Below, piece after piece: positions 12,133-24,458 of a stretch of DNA of 64,000 nucleotides. Origin of the DNA: Saturnia japonica (taxonomy: Eukaryota; Arthropoda; Insecta; Lepidoptera; Saturniidae). The stretch is taken from NCBI GenBank assembly GCA_033032175.1, contig CM065332.1, positions 3,519,501 through 3,583,500 on the forward strand. The letters run 5' to 3'. Position 1 is the stretch's first letter, and each line of letters begins with the position of its first letter. Made by a program: the position numbers and the translations under genes. The notes beneath the pieces were generated by a model. It saw only the letters and a list, made by a program, of their open reading frames with translations, searched no databases and was not told the origin of the DNA.

Positions 12133-12364
12133 GGCCGTTTTCAATAACATATCCGAGATCACTATCCCCGATTAACATATTTAACTATCTTCAATTTAAA
12201 AGAGGTATCGGCTTCCCTCTTATCTTTCCAAGTTATATGATATGGATATATGTAGATACGAAATACTATCCTTAAATAGGTTATTGAAACGAAAGTAAGT
12301 ACAAAAAGGGTATATATATATTTAGTAACTGAAACAACGGATAGATAGGTTGTTGTAAACGGCC
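12133..12364. mobile_element. MITE with 22-bp imperfect terminal inverted repeats
   Basis: A 232-bp element opens with GGCCGTTTTCAATAACATAT and closes with the complement of GGCCGTTTACAACAACCTAT. Its interior aligns, in the other orientation, with 2193-2375 (AACCTATCTATC, GTTTCAGTTACTAAA, GATAAGAGGGAA). It has no coding capacity. The superfamily is not certain, because the flanking ATAC on both sides is only suggestive of a target duplication. Confidence 0.7.
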
Positions 12365-12494
12365 GATACAGAACAGAGTAAGATATAGAAAGTTTAATTT
12401 CCGTATCATTCCGATTCGCTAACTAGTTTTTGCAAGTAATTACCTTTGTCGGTAGTTTGTAGGTTTTATCTTGCCGGTTGAGTGTTTACGGCCT

Positions 12495-12570
12495 CTATTT
12501 AATCAATAGGGGTCGCATTCCGAGGTCAACCTGTGTGTACCTATCCAGTAATCAAGCTTGGTGGTGGGAT
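12495..12570 (+). repeat. R13 repeat fragment
   Basis: GGTCGCATTCCGAGGTCAAC, then CTGTGTGTACC and TATCCAGTAATCAAG match 58235-58285. Confidence 0.45.
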
Positions 12571-12906
12571 ATTCGTAGACTGGGTCTAAACCATCGTGCA
12601 CATTGTAGAGATGAGATACAGGTACTTGCAAAACTCAATACCAGGGCTTTCAAATATGAGTATGTAAAACTACCAGGGTCAAAAATTAGGTTTTAAAATA
12701 CTTGAAAGTTTGTCTAGTTCTAACGCGCTCTCGGCTTCCAGAGTTGCAAAATACTGGCACAGGAGATCGATTGGAGTTATCTTTTAAATAGAATCGCAAA
12801 CGTGTTTGCGAACAAAAATACTTTTATTTCCAAGATTTTTTCCCCAAGTACGTATGTGCATTTATTTAAACTAGCGATCGCCCTAAGGTCGAAATTCGAC
12901 CAGCGA

Positions 12907-13320
12907 TTTTTTGATCATAGATCATTTTCTCTTTGACATTTACAGAAGGTACATAATCATAAACAATAAGTATTATCTACATCACTTGCTGTCACTTTTC
13001 GTTGTGTGACAATGTCAATATTTTGGGAGCTCTAAGTTCAATGGTCCGGTTAGGATTCGCAGTATTAATTTATATTTAATATATTAGTAACATATGATAG
13101 ATAAATTTTAACTTTCTGCACTCCTTCTCCATATAAAAATTAACCTTGCCAAATCTCACAGTCTTCCGTGCACGCAATACACTTTAAAATTTGTCCGAAG
13201 TTTTCTTCTCACGTATTAATATAATGATGATGGTGTCACGAACCGATTTCCTTTGTTTCTTATTTATAAAGGAACCGGGAACGATTTTTCCGCCCTCACC
13301 AAACTGCCCTTTCGAAACGA
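12907..13320. repeat. R14 repeat, copy 2
   Basis: Homologous and collinear with 1-345. No terminal repeats, A-tail or coding were found, so its class stays open. Confidence 0.6.
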
Positions 13321-13749
13321 AGCCGTGGTTTTAAAACCTGGTAACGTAAATACGTTTCATCTTTAGCACATGACAATAAACATATCAACAGTGACTCTTT
13401 TGGTTTATCACGTGTTGGTATCTGCCAGTGTATATTCAGCTACCAAGAGGCTTGCATTTGACAGTGACTACCGTCGATGGATTGCGGATCTCTTGGTGGT
13501 CATAGTTTTATTTACTGTGTTTACATGTGTGTTTATGCATTACAGTGCCGTTACATTTCCAGGTTACTTTTAAAAAAAGTACTCAAAGGTAGGTACTTCT
13601 TTCCTTAACTATTTTCAATAGAACATCATTATAAGAAAAAAAAAACTCTCAATTAAGATAAGTTAAATAACATAAGCCGTTACTTTATCAAGTTACTGTA
13701 AACCAAAAAAAAAACATTTTTATTGAGTAAGCAAGTAGGTACCTACCGT

Positions 13750-13900
13750 ATTTTTTTTACAATTATGCTAAAAAACAAGCGTACGGGCCGCCTGATGGTT
13801 AGCGGTTACCGTAGGCTATGGACGCTTTAGCACCAGAGGTATCACAACCTTGGACCCCCTTCCCCAAAGTTCAAGAAACCCTACTCACCGCAGAAACACA
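13750..13900 (-). mobile_element. LINE 3' end, same broad family as 41477-41740
   Basis: A T-run at 13751-13758 marks an A-tail on the minus strand. ACCATCAGGCGG and the CCTCTGGTGCTAAA stretch (minus strand) resemble the 3' ends of the CR1/Jockey-like LINEs above. No coding is readable. Confidence 0.5.
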
Positions 13901-16484
13901 ACACACAAGATTATTTGGTTGTTATATTTTTTATATGTATCCTTAGATATATCTTCATTCTCATTCAGGTCTGTATTTTTAAAAATCCAGACTTAAAAAA
14001 AACCGAAGTACCCCATGACCACGTACAAGCCACTACCTACTATGCCAATAAAACTACAATTCAATTTAAATTTATATCAATCAATAAATCTGCTATTGTC
14101 TGTACCTACATGTATTTTTTCCTAATTTTCCGAAAAACATCTAAGTAATACACGGTAGTTTGATCACAAATATAAAATTAAATACCGTTTTTGTCCGTTT
14201 GTATGCCCTGATATACCTAACTAATTCAAAATCGGCTTGAACGATTTTGTAGAAATTTTGTGCACCTGATAACGGAAATCGTATGTCATTCTACAATTTA
14301 TAGGCTAGAAGAATTTTAATTATATCTACTTTTAGAATCGTAAAATTACGAAGGTATACCGGAAGTATAGGTCATTCCATAATTTATAAGCTATAAGAAT
14401 CGTAAATAATACTTGTAGAAATCGTAAAAAAAAAAATTAATACTCTTAATCGATTTTGATGAAATTTTGTACACGGGACGTTTACCTACGTCATTCTTCA
14501 ATTGATAGGTTTTATTAATTGTCAATAATATGAGTAGATAGCAATAAAACTACGAGATGAAAGTAAATATTGTGTATTAAGCGCGTGCAGAGCTGTGGGA
14601 GAAAAAAATTGTTCTTCATTCCAAGCCCATGTTCTATTGTTACCGACCGTAACAAACGTGAACGAAAATCCAATAAAACCTGCCCTCTTCAAAACTTCTT
14701 CCAAACTTGCTCCACTATTCTAACTATTCCCGCCTCCTTTTTGTACGAAACGACATCAATATACCTCACTCTGTCGAATACGTGAATAAGTATGTATGCA
14801 AAGCGAGATAGGAAGTAGTCTAACCGTGTGCATTGTTACAATAGTTTTAAACTCCGATATTCATATAGCGTAACATTCAATAACTACTTTATGATTTTCA
14901 ACTCTATTTTAATATATTTTACTGTTTTATTTAGGATAAAACTATATTATTATAGGACGTTTATTTCAAAGTTGTAAGTGGAAGGCAATAGAACATTTTT
15001 CCGCGAACGATTTCGCAACTTAAGCATACCGTATAAGGACTAAAGTGGCATAAAAATATGAAACTTAAGACGTTCTATGAAAAAAATATACGCGACATAG
15101 TTACTCAGTATCGACGTCTTGCGCAAGATGGCGCATGGCAGTGCGAGAGGCGTTCGAAATTTGAATTTCTCTTAGGAATAGGGTGGGGTGTTTATTCTGG
15201 CGTTTATGAAGGGGTAGACTTTGCGAGCGTGTTATTGTCTATAGTACCGACAATTCTATTAAAATAAAATTATAAGCTGCTTGCATCCTTGTTAATGATT
15301 TAGAATTTTTTTCGTACCTATATACGTGTAATATACCTACCTATTTGTTTTTTAAGTGAAAACTTTTTAGCACGGTTGTGATTTGTAATAGTATGAAACG
15401 AAAAAGCGACACTAAAAAGAGATACAATATACATATATAGGATTCAGCCTTCGAGAGAACGAATTAGAAATACATTATAATGTTTCGTATTATCACGGTC
15501 TTCCCTTTTTACGTGCTGAGTTCGCCTGCGTATTACGAAGGTTTGGGAAAAGGCATCATAGCTAGCGTGGCGTATTGTACACGTGTGTCTTTTATGTGAA
15601 TATTTTTTGTTTTAATAATTAATTTATCCGAAATTCCTTTCCCCACTTCCGTCTGGAACAGATTGACAGCTGTTTCGTCTTTCTGCAACAAAAAACGTTT
15701 GTTATGTATTAATAATTGTTAATGTAAACCTGAAAGTGTTAAATATGAAGACAAGGTTCATTTTTAATCGGGCGTGCAGACAATTTAATTCTTTAGGTGA
15801 TAATAAGTTGATATATTTATTACAAGCGTACCTTCACTATGCAGATACTTTTTCACTAATTTTTATGTAAATTTTAGTTTGTGTTAATTTTTATTTTTAT
15901 TTATAAAAATTTGTAATTGGCCTTCTATTTCGGTTATATTATTATTACTCTTTCTATTAGCTGTTAATTTTCCTAAGAATGTAAAATAAATAAATAACAA
16001 ATAAATAAAACCGCGCACTCTTAGAGCACCTTCCCCTATATTGTATATATGTTAGCTTATTAAAAATATACCTAGTTATAAGTAACTGGTTATCCTCAAA
16101 ACCAGTTTCATAAAACACCTTACATTATTCCTTCCCACGAATCAATTCGAGTTTGATAGATAATTCTCAACCGGGACAAATATATTACTGGTATAAAACT
16201 CACAATGGGACGAGTGCGGACCTAGAACTGGATCGACGCGGTCTATGTGTTCCGATTTTGTGAGAATTGAATTTCTTGTGAGAATTCGAATTGAAAAGAT
16301 TGCGACAGGGAATTCTCGACTTTTTACGAACCTGTTACTTACTATACGAGACAGGTTTCAATGTTTTAATATGGGGGTTGTTCACTTTTTTTTTAACTTC
16401 AGTTTGTTTAGTCTTTAAGTGCATTATGAAAAAATTATGACTAGTAATTTGTTACACATTGTAAGAGAGTTCGTGACTCGAGGC
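13901..16484. other. Intergenic DNA, no gene seen
   Basis: It holds the diverged repeats at 14160-14525. A 69-codon frame at 15058-15267 has no recognisable domain. The segment at 16080-16370 contains paired hairpins (see findings). Confidence 0.55.
14160..14525. repeat. Three diverged repeats of about 70-100 bp
   Basis: Units at about 14240, 14360 and 14450 each contain GTCATTC followed by TACAATTTATAGG-, CATAATTTATAAG- or TTCAATTGATAGG-like sequence. Two also have GAAATTTTGT.CAC. It is probably an old dispersed repeat with internal duplication. Confidence 0.45.
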
Positions 16485-16670
16485 AAGGGTGACTCAGTGG
16501 TATCGTGTACGGACATCGCGTCGTTCGACTTGAGTTCGAATCCGTACAATAACTATGAGCTTTCGGTGGCGGAAAACATCGTGATGAAACCATAGCATGG
16601 TGATAGGGTGTTTTCTAATGCCTACCTGGCTAGCTACCACCCTCAAGTTGAATAACCGAGCAGAAACTTT
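16485..16670 (+). repeat. SINE1 copy, 3'-truncated
   Basis: The head GGGTGACTCAGTGGTA and the B-box GAGTTCGAATCC (16532-16543) are followed by AACATCGTGATGAAACCA and CTGGCTAGCTACCACCCTCA. The last 60 bases of the family are missing. Confidence 0.75.
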
Positions 16671-17067
16671 TTCTTTATTTACTGTTTTTTATATTGTTAT
16701 TTAATGTGGATGTACAGAGAAGGAATAATTTCCAGAGATCACAGTCATTCACTTGATGATCCACCCTACTCATAAACTTTAAAAAATAAAATTTGTGTAA
16801 CATGATTGTAGAACCTAAAGCAAATAATTAAACACCTTTTAAGTATTCGTCTTACTAAATACTTATATATAGATCATATAATGAATTTAATAATATTTTG
16901 GAGAACGTAGACATATTTGCATAAACACTAAGTAGGTACCTACTTTTAGAAACATAATTAAGCATTATTTCAATCAAACAAAATAAAGAATTGTCATTCA
17001 TAATAACCTATTTTAACTTTTTATATTATTTTTATGAACTAATTTACAAAAGTAAGCGTTATTATTA

Positions 17068-18264
17068 GGTCTTTACCTATGAAATTGCCGTTTTGTATGA
17101 AAAAATTTAAACGATTTTTTTTAATGTATTTTTTATTTGTATTAATCGAAGTAATCACCCATGCAATCAATGCATCTTTGCCAAGCGCAGTGGCAGTTTA
17201 TTGATGCCCTTCTTAAAGAAATCAGCTGGACGGGAGGCAACAAATTCTTCAAAGGCATTTTGTACTGCCTCTCGGGTATTATTATTAATAGGGCGGATGA
17301 CGGAGAACTTCCAACCCCAATTCTTGCAACTTGGAGACCGTCTGCTATGCAGTATGTGGTCGCGCGTTGTCGTGCAGGAGCAGCGGAGACGAGCGATTGA
17401 CCATGCTGGTTGGAGATGTGCCAGCTTCTCCATCATTGTGTTCAGTTTTTCACAGTACACATCTGCAGTAATGCTCACCCCGTTTGGTAAGAAGCTGTGA
17501 TGAATCACACCGGCGCTAGACCACCAAACAGGGTAAGTTTTCGTTTAGGGTATTGTTCAGGTGCTGAACCAGGATCCAACCAACTTGCTGAGCGCTTGCG
17601 GTTATCAAACAGAATCCATTTTTCATCGCAGGTATCAATGCGGTTCAAAATTCCTTCATTTGTGTGTCTGTTGAGCAGTGCAAGGTACGTCTCGACGCGT
17701 ACTTCGCGCTAGCGATCATTGAGTTCGTGGGGCACCCATTTTTCAAGCTTTTTAACCTTGCCAATTTGACGGAAATGGACCAATATTGTTTTGACGCTAA
17801 AGTGGAAAGCTGCTGCTAATTCAGCCGTAGATTGTGTATCATCAGCTTCCACAATCGCCTTTAATTCGTCATTGTCGACCAATGTCTTCGGACGACCGCG
17901 AGGTTCATTTTTCAGGTCGAAATTTCCAGAACTGAAGCGAGCAAACCAATAACAGGTAGTGCGTTGGTTTGTAGTGTTAGCTCTGTAAACGTCGTTGATG
18001 TTGCGTGCCGCTTGTACCGCGTTGCTGCCACGACGGTACTCATATTCCATAATTACTCGAATTTTTAACGTATCCATGATGACAAAAAATATTTAAATGC
18101 GATGAAAATGTAACACTAATCAATAAAAAAATGACTACTTTTGGAAAAAGAATTCCATGTTTTTAAAATAAAATTAATTTGAAATTAGAATTCTTAGCCA
18201 AACAAAAATTATTTTGATTTGAAATGGCCAGTACTGCAGAACGGCAACTTCATAGGTAAAGGCC
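17068..18264 (-). mobile_element. Mariner element, copy A (minus strand)
   Basis: A 1197-bp element with terminal inverted repeats (GGTCTTTACCTATGAAATTG at 17068 and its near complement ending GTAAAGGCC at 18264), flanked by TA on both sides (17066-17067, 18265-18266). It carries a broken transposase on the minus strand. It is closely similar to copy B at 23179-24458, in the opposite orientation. Confidence 0.9.
17142..18077 (-). pseudogene. Mariner transposase, copy A (nonsense codon and deletion)
   Basis: The original start ATG is kept at 18077. The N-terminal helix-turn-helix half is intact through the WVPHEL motif, then a CAG codon has become TAG (17709-17711). In the catalytic half the second aspartate region is out of frame. 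About 75 bases that would hold the YSPDL..TDY block with the third catalytic aspartate are replaced by a short AATAAT filler at about 17280. The last residues (GDYFD then TAA at 17142-17144) are still visible. The protein end resembles irritans-type mariners. It is inactive. Confidence 0.9.
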
Positions 18265-18559
18265 TATTTATTATATTGTCCATACTGTGTTAATTTAATT
18301 TTAGTTATTAATATTACTAATATTATTATATAGTAATGTTTGATTGTAATTATTTTGTGTTGTATGCATGTAGTGATCATTATTAGATTTTAAAACGAAA
18401 TTTTCAATGTAATAATATGCACACTGTTAGCGCTGCCTTTATCAATAAATAAATATAAGATACAATGACTATTTTATGTTTATTTCTAGTAGTTAAATTG
18501 TGCCTGTCATTTAGAAGTAAAAAAATTAGGCATCAAAATTTTTCCGAATATACAATTAA

Positions 18560-18770
18560 TCATATTTACCATCATCCTTTCAGCTGGAAGACGTCCACTG
18601 TTCGACTCAGGCCTTCCTCAGTAAGCGTCCGAATGCCCGATCCTGCGCTGCTCGCAACCAGCGGGATCCCGTAATCTTTACCAAGTCGTCGGTCCACCTT
18701 GTGACGGATCTGTCCACGCTGCGTCTTCTGGTATGCGGCCGCCGCTCAATAACCAATCCTACGCTATAGG
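18560..18770 (-). mobile_element. RTE LINE 3' end (C-terminal codons and UTR)
   Basis: On the minus strand the sequence reads TRWTDDLVKITGSRWLRAAQDR and EQWTSS, then a stop and GATGATGG. That is the hallmark C-terminus and GAT-rich tail of lepidopteran RTE elements. Only this end is present, so the copy is strongly 5'-truncated. Confidence 0.75.
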
Positions 18771-19984
18771 TCATCCAATAAAATAGAATATCATAATTAA
18801 AATTAATTCACACGACTTAGTCAAACTCAGTGGACACTCTAACCAGTAACTACTAGGAGTTTTATCATATTATCAATTAAAAATAAATCACAATAAAAAC
18901 CAGTTTGACAAGCTGAATTAAGCTAGCTTGTGTCACGATTGTGAGTTTCTTGTGAGAATTCCAAATCAATTGAAATAGTTCTTGACTGGTCTTGAATTTT
19001 TTTTTCAATTTATCACAACAGGTTCTTTATTTATGTTATTTATACAGTATATTTTTGAAAATTGTTGTAATAAAAATAACTTTACCGATCTCACTGTTAT
19101 CATATATTTATTATTTTTAGGTAAATGTGTAATAAAATATTTGCAATACATGCGACCACGTATAGGTATGCTTTCTCTATTTATATGTAAAACAAATTTA
19201 TTCGTATGTACTATTATTCATTTATTTTCTATTTAATAGACTCTATAATATTTATTTTATGTCTTTAAATATATATTAATTAAAAAACCAGAATCATATT
19301 TATAATACATTACATAGACTAATAGAAAATAACATAATTAATATGCCTATGATTTTCCCTGCCTCTCAATCAATAGGTAGTAGGTACGCGAACTTCATGC
19401 TTAACACAAACTTAATATAAGTTATGTTTAATAAAATATAATTTGATTAATTTCTCACGATTTTCTCAGAGGTCAACACTCCAACCGGTATAGTTCTATC
19501 ATTTTTATCTATTACAGAAAGAATTCACAAGAAAACCAGTTTCAGCCGGTTTTCGTGTTTGTATAAAACGAAGTCTTGTTCCAATTTTATAATTCCTTGT
19601 GAGAAACGAAGTATTCTCATTTCGTGGGGGTTTTATTTAGAACCTGTTACAATATTTCGAAACAGGTATTTCTTTATTGTATTGTGTGGAACTTTTCTTT
19701 GAATAATTTTATATGAAGATTTGTAAGTTTAGTGAACGCATTGTACTTTATCCATTACTAGTCGTTTGCAATAAAAAAGAGTATATCGGAACGTGCCGTG
19801 TTCGACATAGGGTTATAGTATCCTACTATATTTCGCGTCCGAATACTGTTATTATTTTAAAAAATGTACTAAGTAGGCGAAACTACATTTTTTTTTACCA
19901 AAAAATTTAGGGAACATTAGAAAATCTAAAATGTTTAAGCGTAAAACGGAACGCAAGCGCAGCCTTTATCTCTTGGAGTACTTA
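18771..19984. other. AT-rich intergenic DNA with hairpin motifs
   Basis: No gene. The stretches at 18830-18980 and 19450-19670 share AACCAGT, TTGTGAGAA and AACCTGTTAC...ACAGGT motifs with 16085-16365. Confidence 0.5.
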
Positions 19985-20330
19985 AGTATATAATATGGTT
20001 TTTTTGGTGGGATCTTGAAGTGACATGTTGTGGTTATTATTTTTAATTCATTTACTTAGGTTTTGACCGTATATTATGTAATATTTGTGGCGTTTTTCGT
20101 GATATAGTTTGGTTTTTGTGCATAAGTGAGGTGGATTATAAATATAAGCTGAAAGCATTAATTTCAAGATCCCACAAAAATTTCCTAGAAAGTTCTAACA
20201 AGGGAGCTACCATCTTGTTAGGATACTGTATCGTCATAACACTTGACAATTTAATTCACTCGATAATGGCAGTAATGGTCTTCATTAAAGAGGACTAGTT
20301 GCCAAGTTAGGAAGAAGAAGAAGTATATTA
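19985..20330 (+). repeat. R17 repeat, copy 1
   Basis: It aligns with 48840-49155: GTTTGGTT.TTGTGCA, ATGCCACAAAAA-like, AATGGCAGTAATGGTCTTC, AAAGAG.ACTAGTTGC, and a closing AGAAGAAGAAG. The simple-sequence end suggests a retroposed origin. The class is unknown. Confidence 0.6.
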
Positions 20331-20597
20331 ATCTCTTTCTGAACGATGCTTGGTACTTACTTTATGGTCAATTTTCTTATTTGTCATTATCATCATTGAC
20401 TGACTGACTGACTTTACTGGTTTACTCAGCGTAAGCCGATAAAGCGATTTTTTTTCCAATTGATTCACAAATATTACCACTGTCATCCTATAACCTGGAC
20501 AGATAACATAGCTATATATTAAAGAAGAACGTAAAAAGGACATAAACAGACAGATAGACAGCGCGACGTTGAGTTTTATATTACAAGTAAAAGTCGA

Positions 20598-20660
20598 TCG
20601 GAAAATTTGAAAAAAAATACACATGTACAGACATGACTACAGATTTATCAATATATACCG
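20598..20660. repeat. R8 repeat fragment
   Basis: CACATGTACAGACATGACTA and CAGATTTATCAATATA match 48330-48402. It is the 3' end of a dispersed family. Confidence 0.5.
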
Positions 20661-21011
20661 ATAATAAATTTCATTGTAAAAGTGAGTACTTTATATTATT
20701 TATTTATACTGCCAAGCGCTTATACTAATTAAATAAACCTATTATCATATAACATTGTGTATGCGGGATCGGAGGTCGAATTGCCGTCGCGTCGTGTCAA
20801 GGCCACCGACTGACCGGCCGCGGCCGGAAACGGTATATGACCGCTTATTCCCACTTATTGGCATCAGCCATATTGTTTACACAGTAACACACTAATTTAT
20901 ATAATCATAATCTATATAAATTCAGGATTACTTAATTCTATACTAACTTAAAAGACTCATTAATGTTAATAAAATAATTAATTCAAAATATTTTACAATA
21001 TAGTTAGATTG

Positions 21012-21160
21012 ATCCTAACTGATATAAATGCGAGAATGAGTTTATTTGTTTGTTACTCAATCACACAAAAACGGCTAAACGGATTTGGAGGAAATTTGGC
21101 ACACGGGTAGCTTATAACCTGGTTTAAGATAGGATATATTTTATACTCGTAAAAACTTTT
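21012..21160 (+). repeat. R7 repeat (TTGTTACTCAATCAC family)
   Basis: TAAATGCGA, TTGTTACTCAATCACAC, AAACGGCTAAACGGATTTGG and AATTTGGCACACGGG. It is a very common moth dispersed repeat, with copies at 40366-40555, 40556-40700 and 58495-58575. Confidence 0.6.
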
Positions 21161-21729
21161 TTTTATATAAAAAGTAGGTATATACTTTATTACTAGTTTG
21201 GTAGGCAGATCTTGTTCTGCCCTATCCGGTAGTTAATGGCTAGATCTTATTGCAACCTATCGGATCCTAACATATCTATAAACAATCGTAAATATAAGCT
21301 CAAGATTAAGCTATACAAGATTTTTATCAAAATTACGTGTACGGTGTTTTTATTTCAAAATTAAATGTCTTCGATTTTCTAGTAAACTTTTCAATTTTTT
21401 GTAAACTTGTTTAAGCATGCTGAGCACTTTATTTTGTGGGTCTAGTCGCTCGTTCGTGTAAATTCAGCTCCAGTCGACTAATTTTATTTCGTATTATTAA
21501 CCTCGTTTTGATGAAGTTTTCACTTCTGTCGTATGCTCTCAAGCACTTATCGCATATTTAAATATATTTGTCTCCTAAAAATAGTATTTAAAATTATATT
21601 TAAGTTCGCCTTTGAAGCTGGCATAGCCATCAGGTATGCTACTAAAGCCTCGTTAAAATTAAAATATGTCAATAACTTTTATTTTCTGAATTAAATATTT
21701 TTAAATAATAAACTTTATAAATAGTTTTT

Positions 21730-22175
21730 TTATAGTACCTCATTAAATTGAGGGTACTCTTCCTGATGGTAAGCACAGTACAGTCCAAAAACAACGGTGA
21801 CCACCGAGAGATCGAGATCTATCGGCAGTCGCCGCTGTCAAGCCGGCCTGCATAAATATTTCTTCACGTTACGCTTGAAGGACACAATTTCGGAAGAAGG
21901 AGGGAAAAGATAAGTCATAGAGAACATTTTAGTTCCTGCCGATATGGATGTTACCGTAAAATTGTGGAAAGGAAAGAAGAGAATTAGATTGAAAAGCTCT
22001 TCAGAATACTCCCCATGATACAGAAGATAGAACTGCGGAGCTGAAGCGGATCAATGTATTTAGTAACGTCTGCATCAGTAATAACGCCAACAGCCCGTCT
22101 CTGCAACCTGTCTAGACCATCCGGGAGGTATTTTGCAGATCCTTCCCAGAGATGCGAACAGTATTCCATTCACGG
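21730..22175 (-). mobile_element. CR1/Jockey-like LINE, RT C-terminal relic and 3' UTR
   Basis: Minus-strand MEYCSHLWEGSAKY and LDRLQRRAVGVI are the usual block near the end of these RTs (about 22169-22070). Coding then degrades. Downstream on the minus strand is the 3' segment with TCTCGGTGGT and CTTACCATCAGG (about 21860-21765). Related 3' ends are at 13750-13900, 36530-36640, 41477-41740 and 50615-50720. Confidence 0.7.
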
Positions 22176-22635
22176 CCGAACATGTGACTTTTAATAAAGA
22201 TACAGTGCACTCTGGTCAAGATTTCCAGTCTAAGTAAACCCTGGAGTTGAAATTATTAAGAAGGTTTGAGCCTCAATCGATCACCGTTTGTTTTGATTTG
22301 ATGGCACTTTGCCTTTCTAGTTTTCTTTTTAAATAATTCCTTGACGTGTAATTAGTAAACATCCAACCGGTACAATAACACTCGAATTAGTGACGTAAAT
22401 TCAACTACGAGAAGGTTTGCGTGGGTCAATGGTTCCGTGACCCGATGAGAAAATGACCTCTGGCGAACGACGGACACCACCAGCCCTTACTATTTGATTA
22501 TTTCTCGATTTACATTCAATTTGGGGAAATTTACACAAGAATCAAAACTGTAAAAGACGAATTGCAAATATCCAAGTGTTTTTTAATATATCTTTAAAGG
22601 TAAGTTCGGCGTTTGGATGTAAATTGTAACTCGCT

Positions 22636-22855
22636 AAGCCTAAGGGGGACTGGCTCTCAAGTGCAGCTTCCGGAACACACCTCAGATGCTTGTCGACAAA
22701 TTTTCAACTTGAGGGTGGTAGCTAGCCAGCCTGGCATTAGAAAACACCCTACTATCATTCTATGGTTTCACCGCGATGTTTTTCTTCACCGAAAGCCCAG
22801 GCTCATCGAAGGGATTCGAACTCTTCGCATCATCATGCTTTCATTGCTTCAGGAT
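22636..22855 (-). repeat. SINE1 copy, minus strand
   Basis: The complement of the B-box, GGATTCGAACTC, is at 22812-22823. The body matches the family through GAGGGTGGTAGCTAGCC and GGACTGGCTCTCAAGTGCAG. Confidence 0.75.
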
Positions 22856-23178
22856 CATAAATTATAAATACAAATTGACTTGAGTTTTTAGTCAAGAATT
22901 CCCGAGAAATCTGCCCTTACTGGAGACGAGAAAAAGTGTCAAGAAGTCGAGAATTCTCGTTCGAGAACAAAGAACAAAATCTATTCGAGGTTAACGATTT
23001 CCCATTAAGATATCATTTTATAATTCTCATCCTGTTTTCAAAGTTAATGAGGTACTTTAATTTAAAAATTGTCATAGTTTTTATGTTTATCTAATTGAAA
23101 GCCAGACACTCAAAATAGGTACATGCATTCTATTGATTGTTGTAAAGTTAGATCCTGTTCTTTTAGTTGATAATAATA

Positions 23179-24458
23179 GGTGTTTACCTATGAAATTGCC
23201 GTTCTGCAGTAATGGCCATTTCAAATCAAAATAATTTTTGTTTGGCTAAGAATTCTAATTTCAAATTAATTTTATTTTAAAAACATGGAATTCTTTTTCC
23301 AAAAGTAGTCATTTGTTTATTGATTAGTGTTACATTTTCATCGCATTTCAATTTTTTTTGTCATCACGGATACGTTAAAAATTCGAGTAATTATGGAATA
23401 TGAGTACCGTCGTGGCAGCAACGCGTCACAAGCGGCACGCAACATCAACGACGTTTACGGAGCTGCCACTACAAACCAACGCAACACCAGTTATTGGTTT
23501 GCTCGCTTCCGTTCTGGGAATTTCGACTTGAAAAATGAACCTCGCGGTCGTCTGAAGACTTTGGTCGACAATGACGAATTAAAGGCGATTGTGGAAGCTG
23601 ATGATACACAATCTACGGCTGAACTAGCAGCAGCTTTCGACGTTAGCGTCAAAACAATATTGTTCCATTTGCGTCAAATTGGCAAGGTATAAAGCTTGAC
23701 AATAGGGTGCCCCACGAACTCAATGATCGCCAGCGCGAAGTACGCGTCGAGACGTGCCTTGCACTGCTCAACAGACACACAAATCAAGGAATTTTGAACC
23801 GCATGGTTACCTGCGATAAAAAATGGATTCTGTTTGATAACCGCAAGCGCTCAGCAAGTTGGTTGGATCCTGGTTCAACACCTAAACAATGCCCTAAACG
23901 AAAACTTACCCCTAGAAAAGTGATGGTCACTGTTTGGTGGTCTAGCGCCGGTGTGATTCATCACAGCTTCTTACCAAACAGGGTGAGCATTACTGCAGAT
24001 GTGTACTGTGAAGAACTGAAAACAATGATGGAGAAGCTGGCACATCTCCAACCAGCATTGGTCAATCGCTCGTCTCCGCTGCTCCTGCACGACAACGCGC
24101 GACCTCATACTGCACAGCAGACGGTCTCCAAGTTGCAAGAACTGGGGTTGGAAGTTCTCCGTCATCCACCCTACTCACCAGACCTTGTGCCTACAGACTA
24201 CTACTTTTTCCAGAATTTGGATAACTCCTTGGCGGGGAAAAAATTCAATACCCGAGAGGCAGTACAAAATGCCTTTGAAGAATTTGTTGCCTCCCGTCCA
24301 ACTGATTTCTTTAAGAAGGGCATCAATAAACTGCCACTGCGCTTGCAAAGATGCATTGATTGCATGGGTGATTACTTCGATTAATACAAATAAAAAATAC
24401 ATGAAAAAAATTCGTTTAAATTTTTTCATACAAAACGGCAATTTCATAGGTAAAGACC
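23179..24458 (+). mobile_element. Mariner element, copy B (plus strand)
   Basis: A 1280-bp element with about 28-bp terminal inverted repeats that differ at only two positions (GGTGTTTACCTATGAAATTG at the left; the right end is the complement of GGTCTTTACC). It is flanked by TA at 23177-23178 and 24459-24460, the standard mariner target duplication. The length is typical of a full-size mariner. Confidence 0.92.
23393..24384 (+). pseudogene. Mariner transposase, copy B (one frameshift, lost start)
   Basis: The N-terminal half (to 23692) and catalytic half (23707-24384) are in different frames because of a 1-base deletion at about 23690, just before the VPHEL linker. The ancestral start, ATG in copy A, is ACG here at 23366; the first in-frame ATG is 23393. 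The catalytic triad is readable as TCDKKW, HDNARPH and PTDY with exactly 34 residues between the last two aspartates, a DD34D signature. It ends GDYFD like irritans-type mariners. Apart from these lesions it is well preserved. Confidence 0.92.

Noticed and set aside
13370..13573. 67-codon hydrophobic frame
   Set aside because: No start context, splice sites or homology that I recognise; it is AT-driven hydrophobic composition.
15058..15267. 69-codon frame with an ATG
   Set aside because: Its codons look plausible but no domain, homology or splice structure supports it.
20397..20415. (GACT)n run
   Set aside because: Only four units; a trivial simple repeat.
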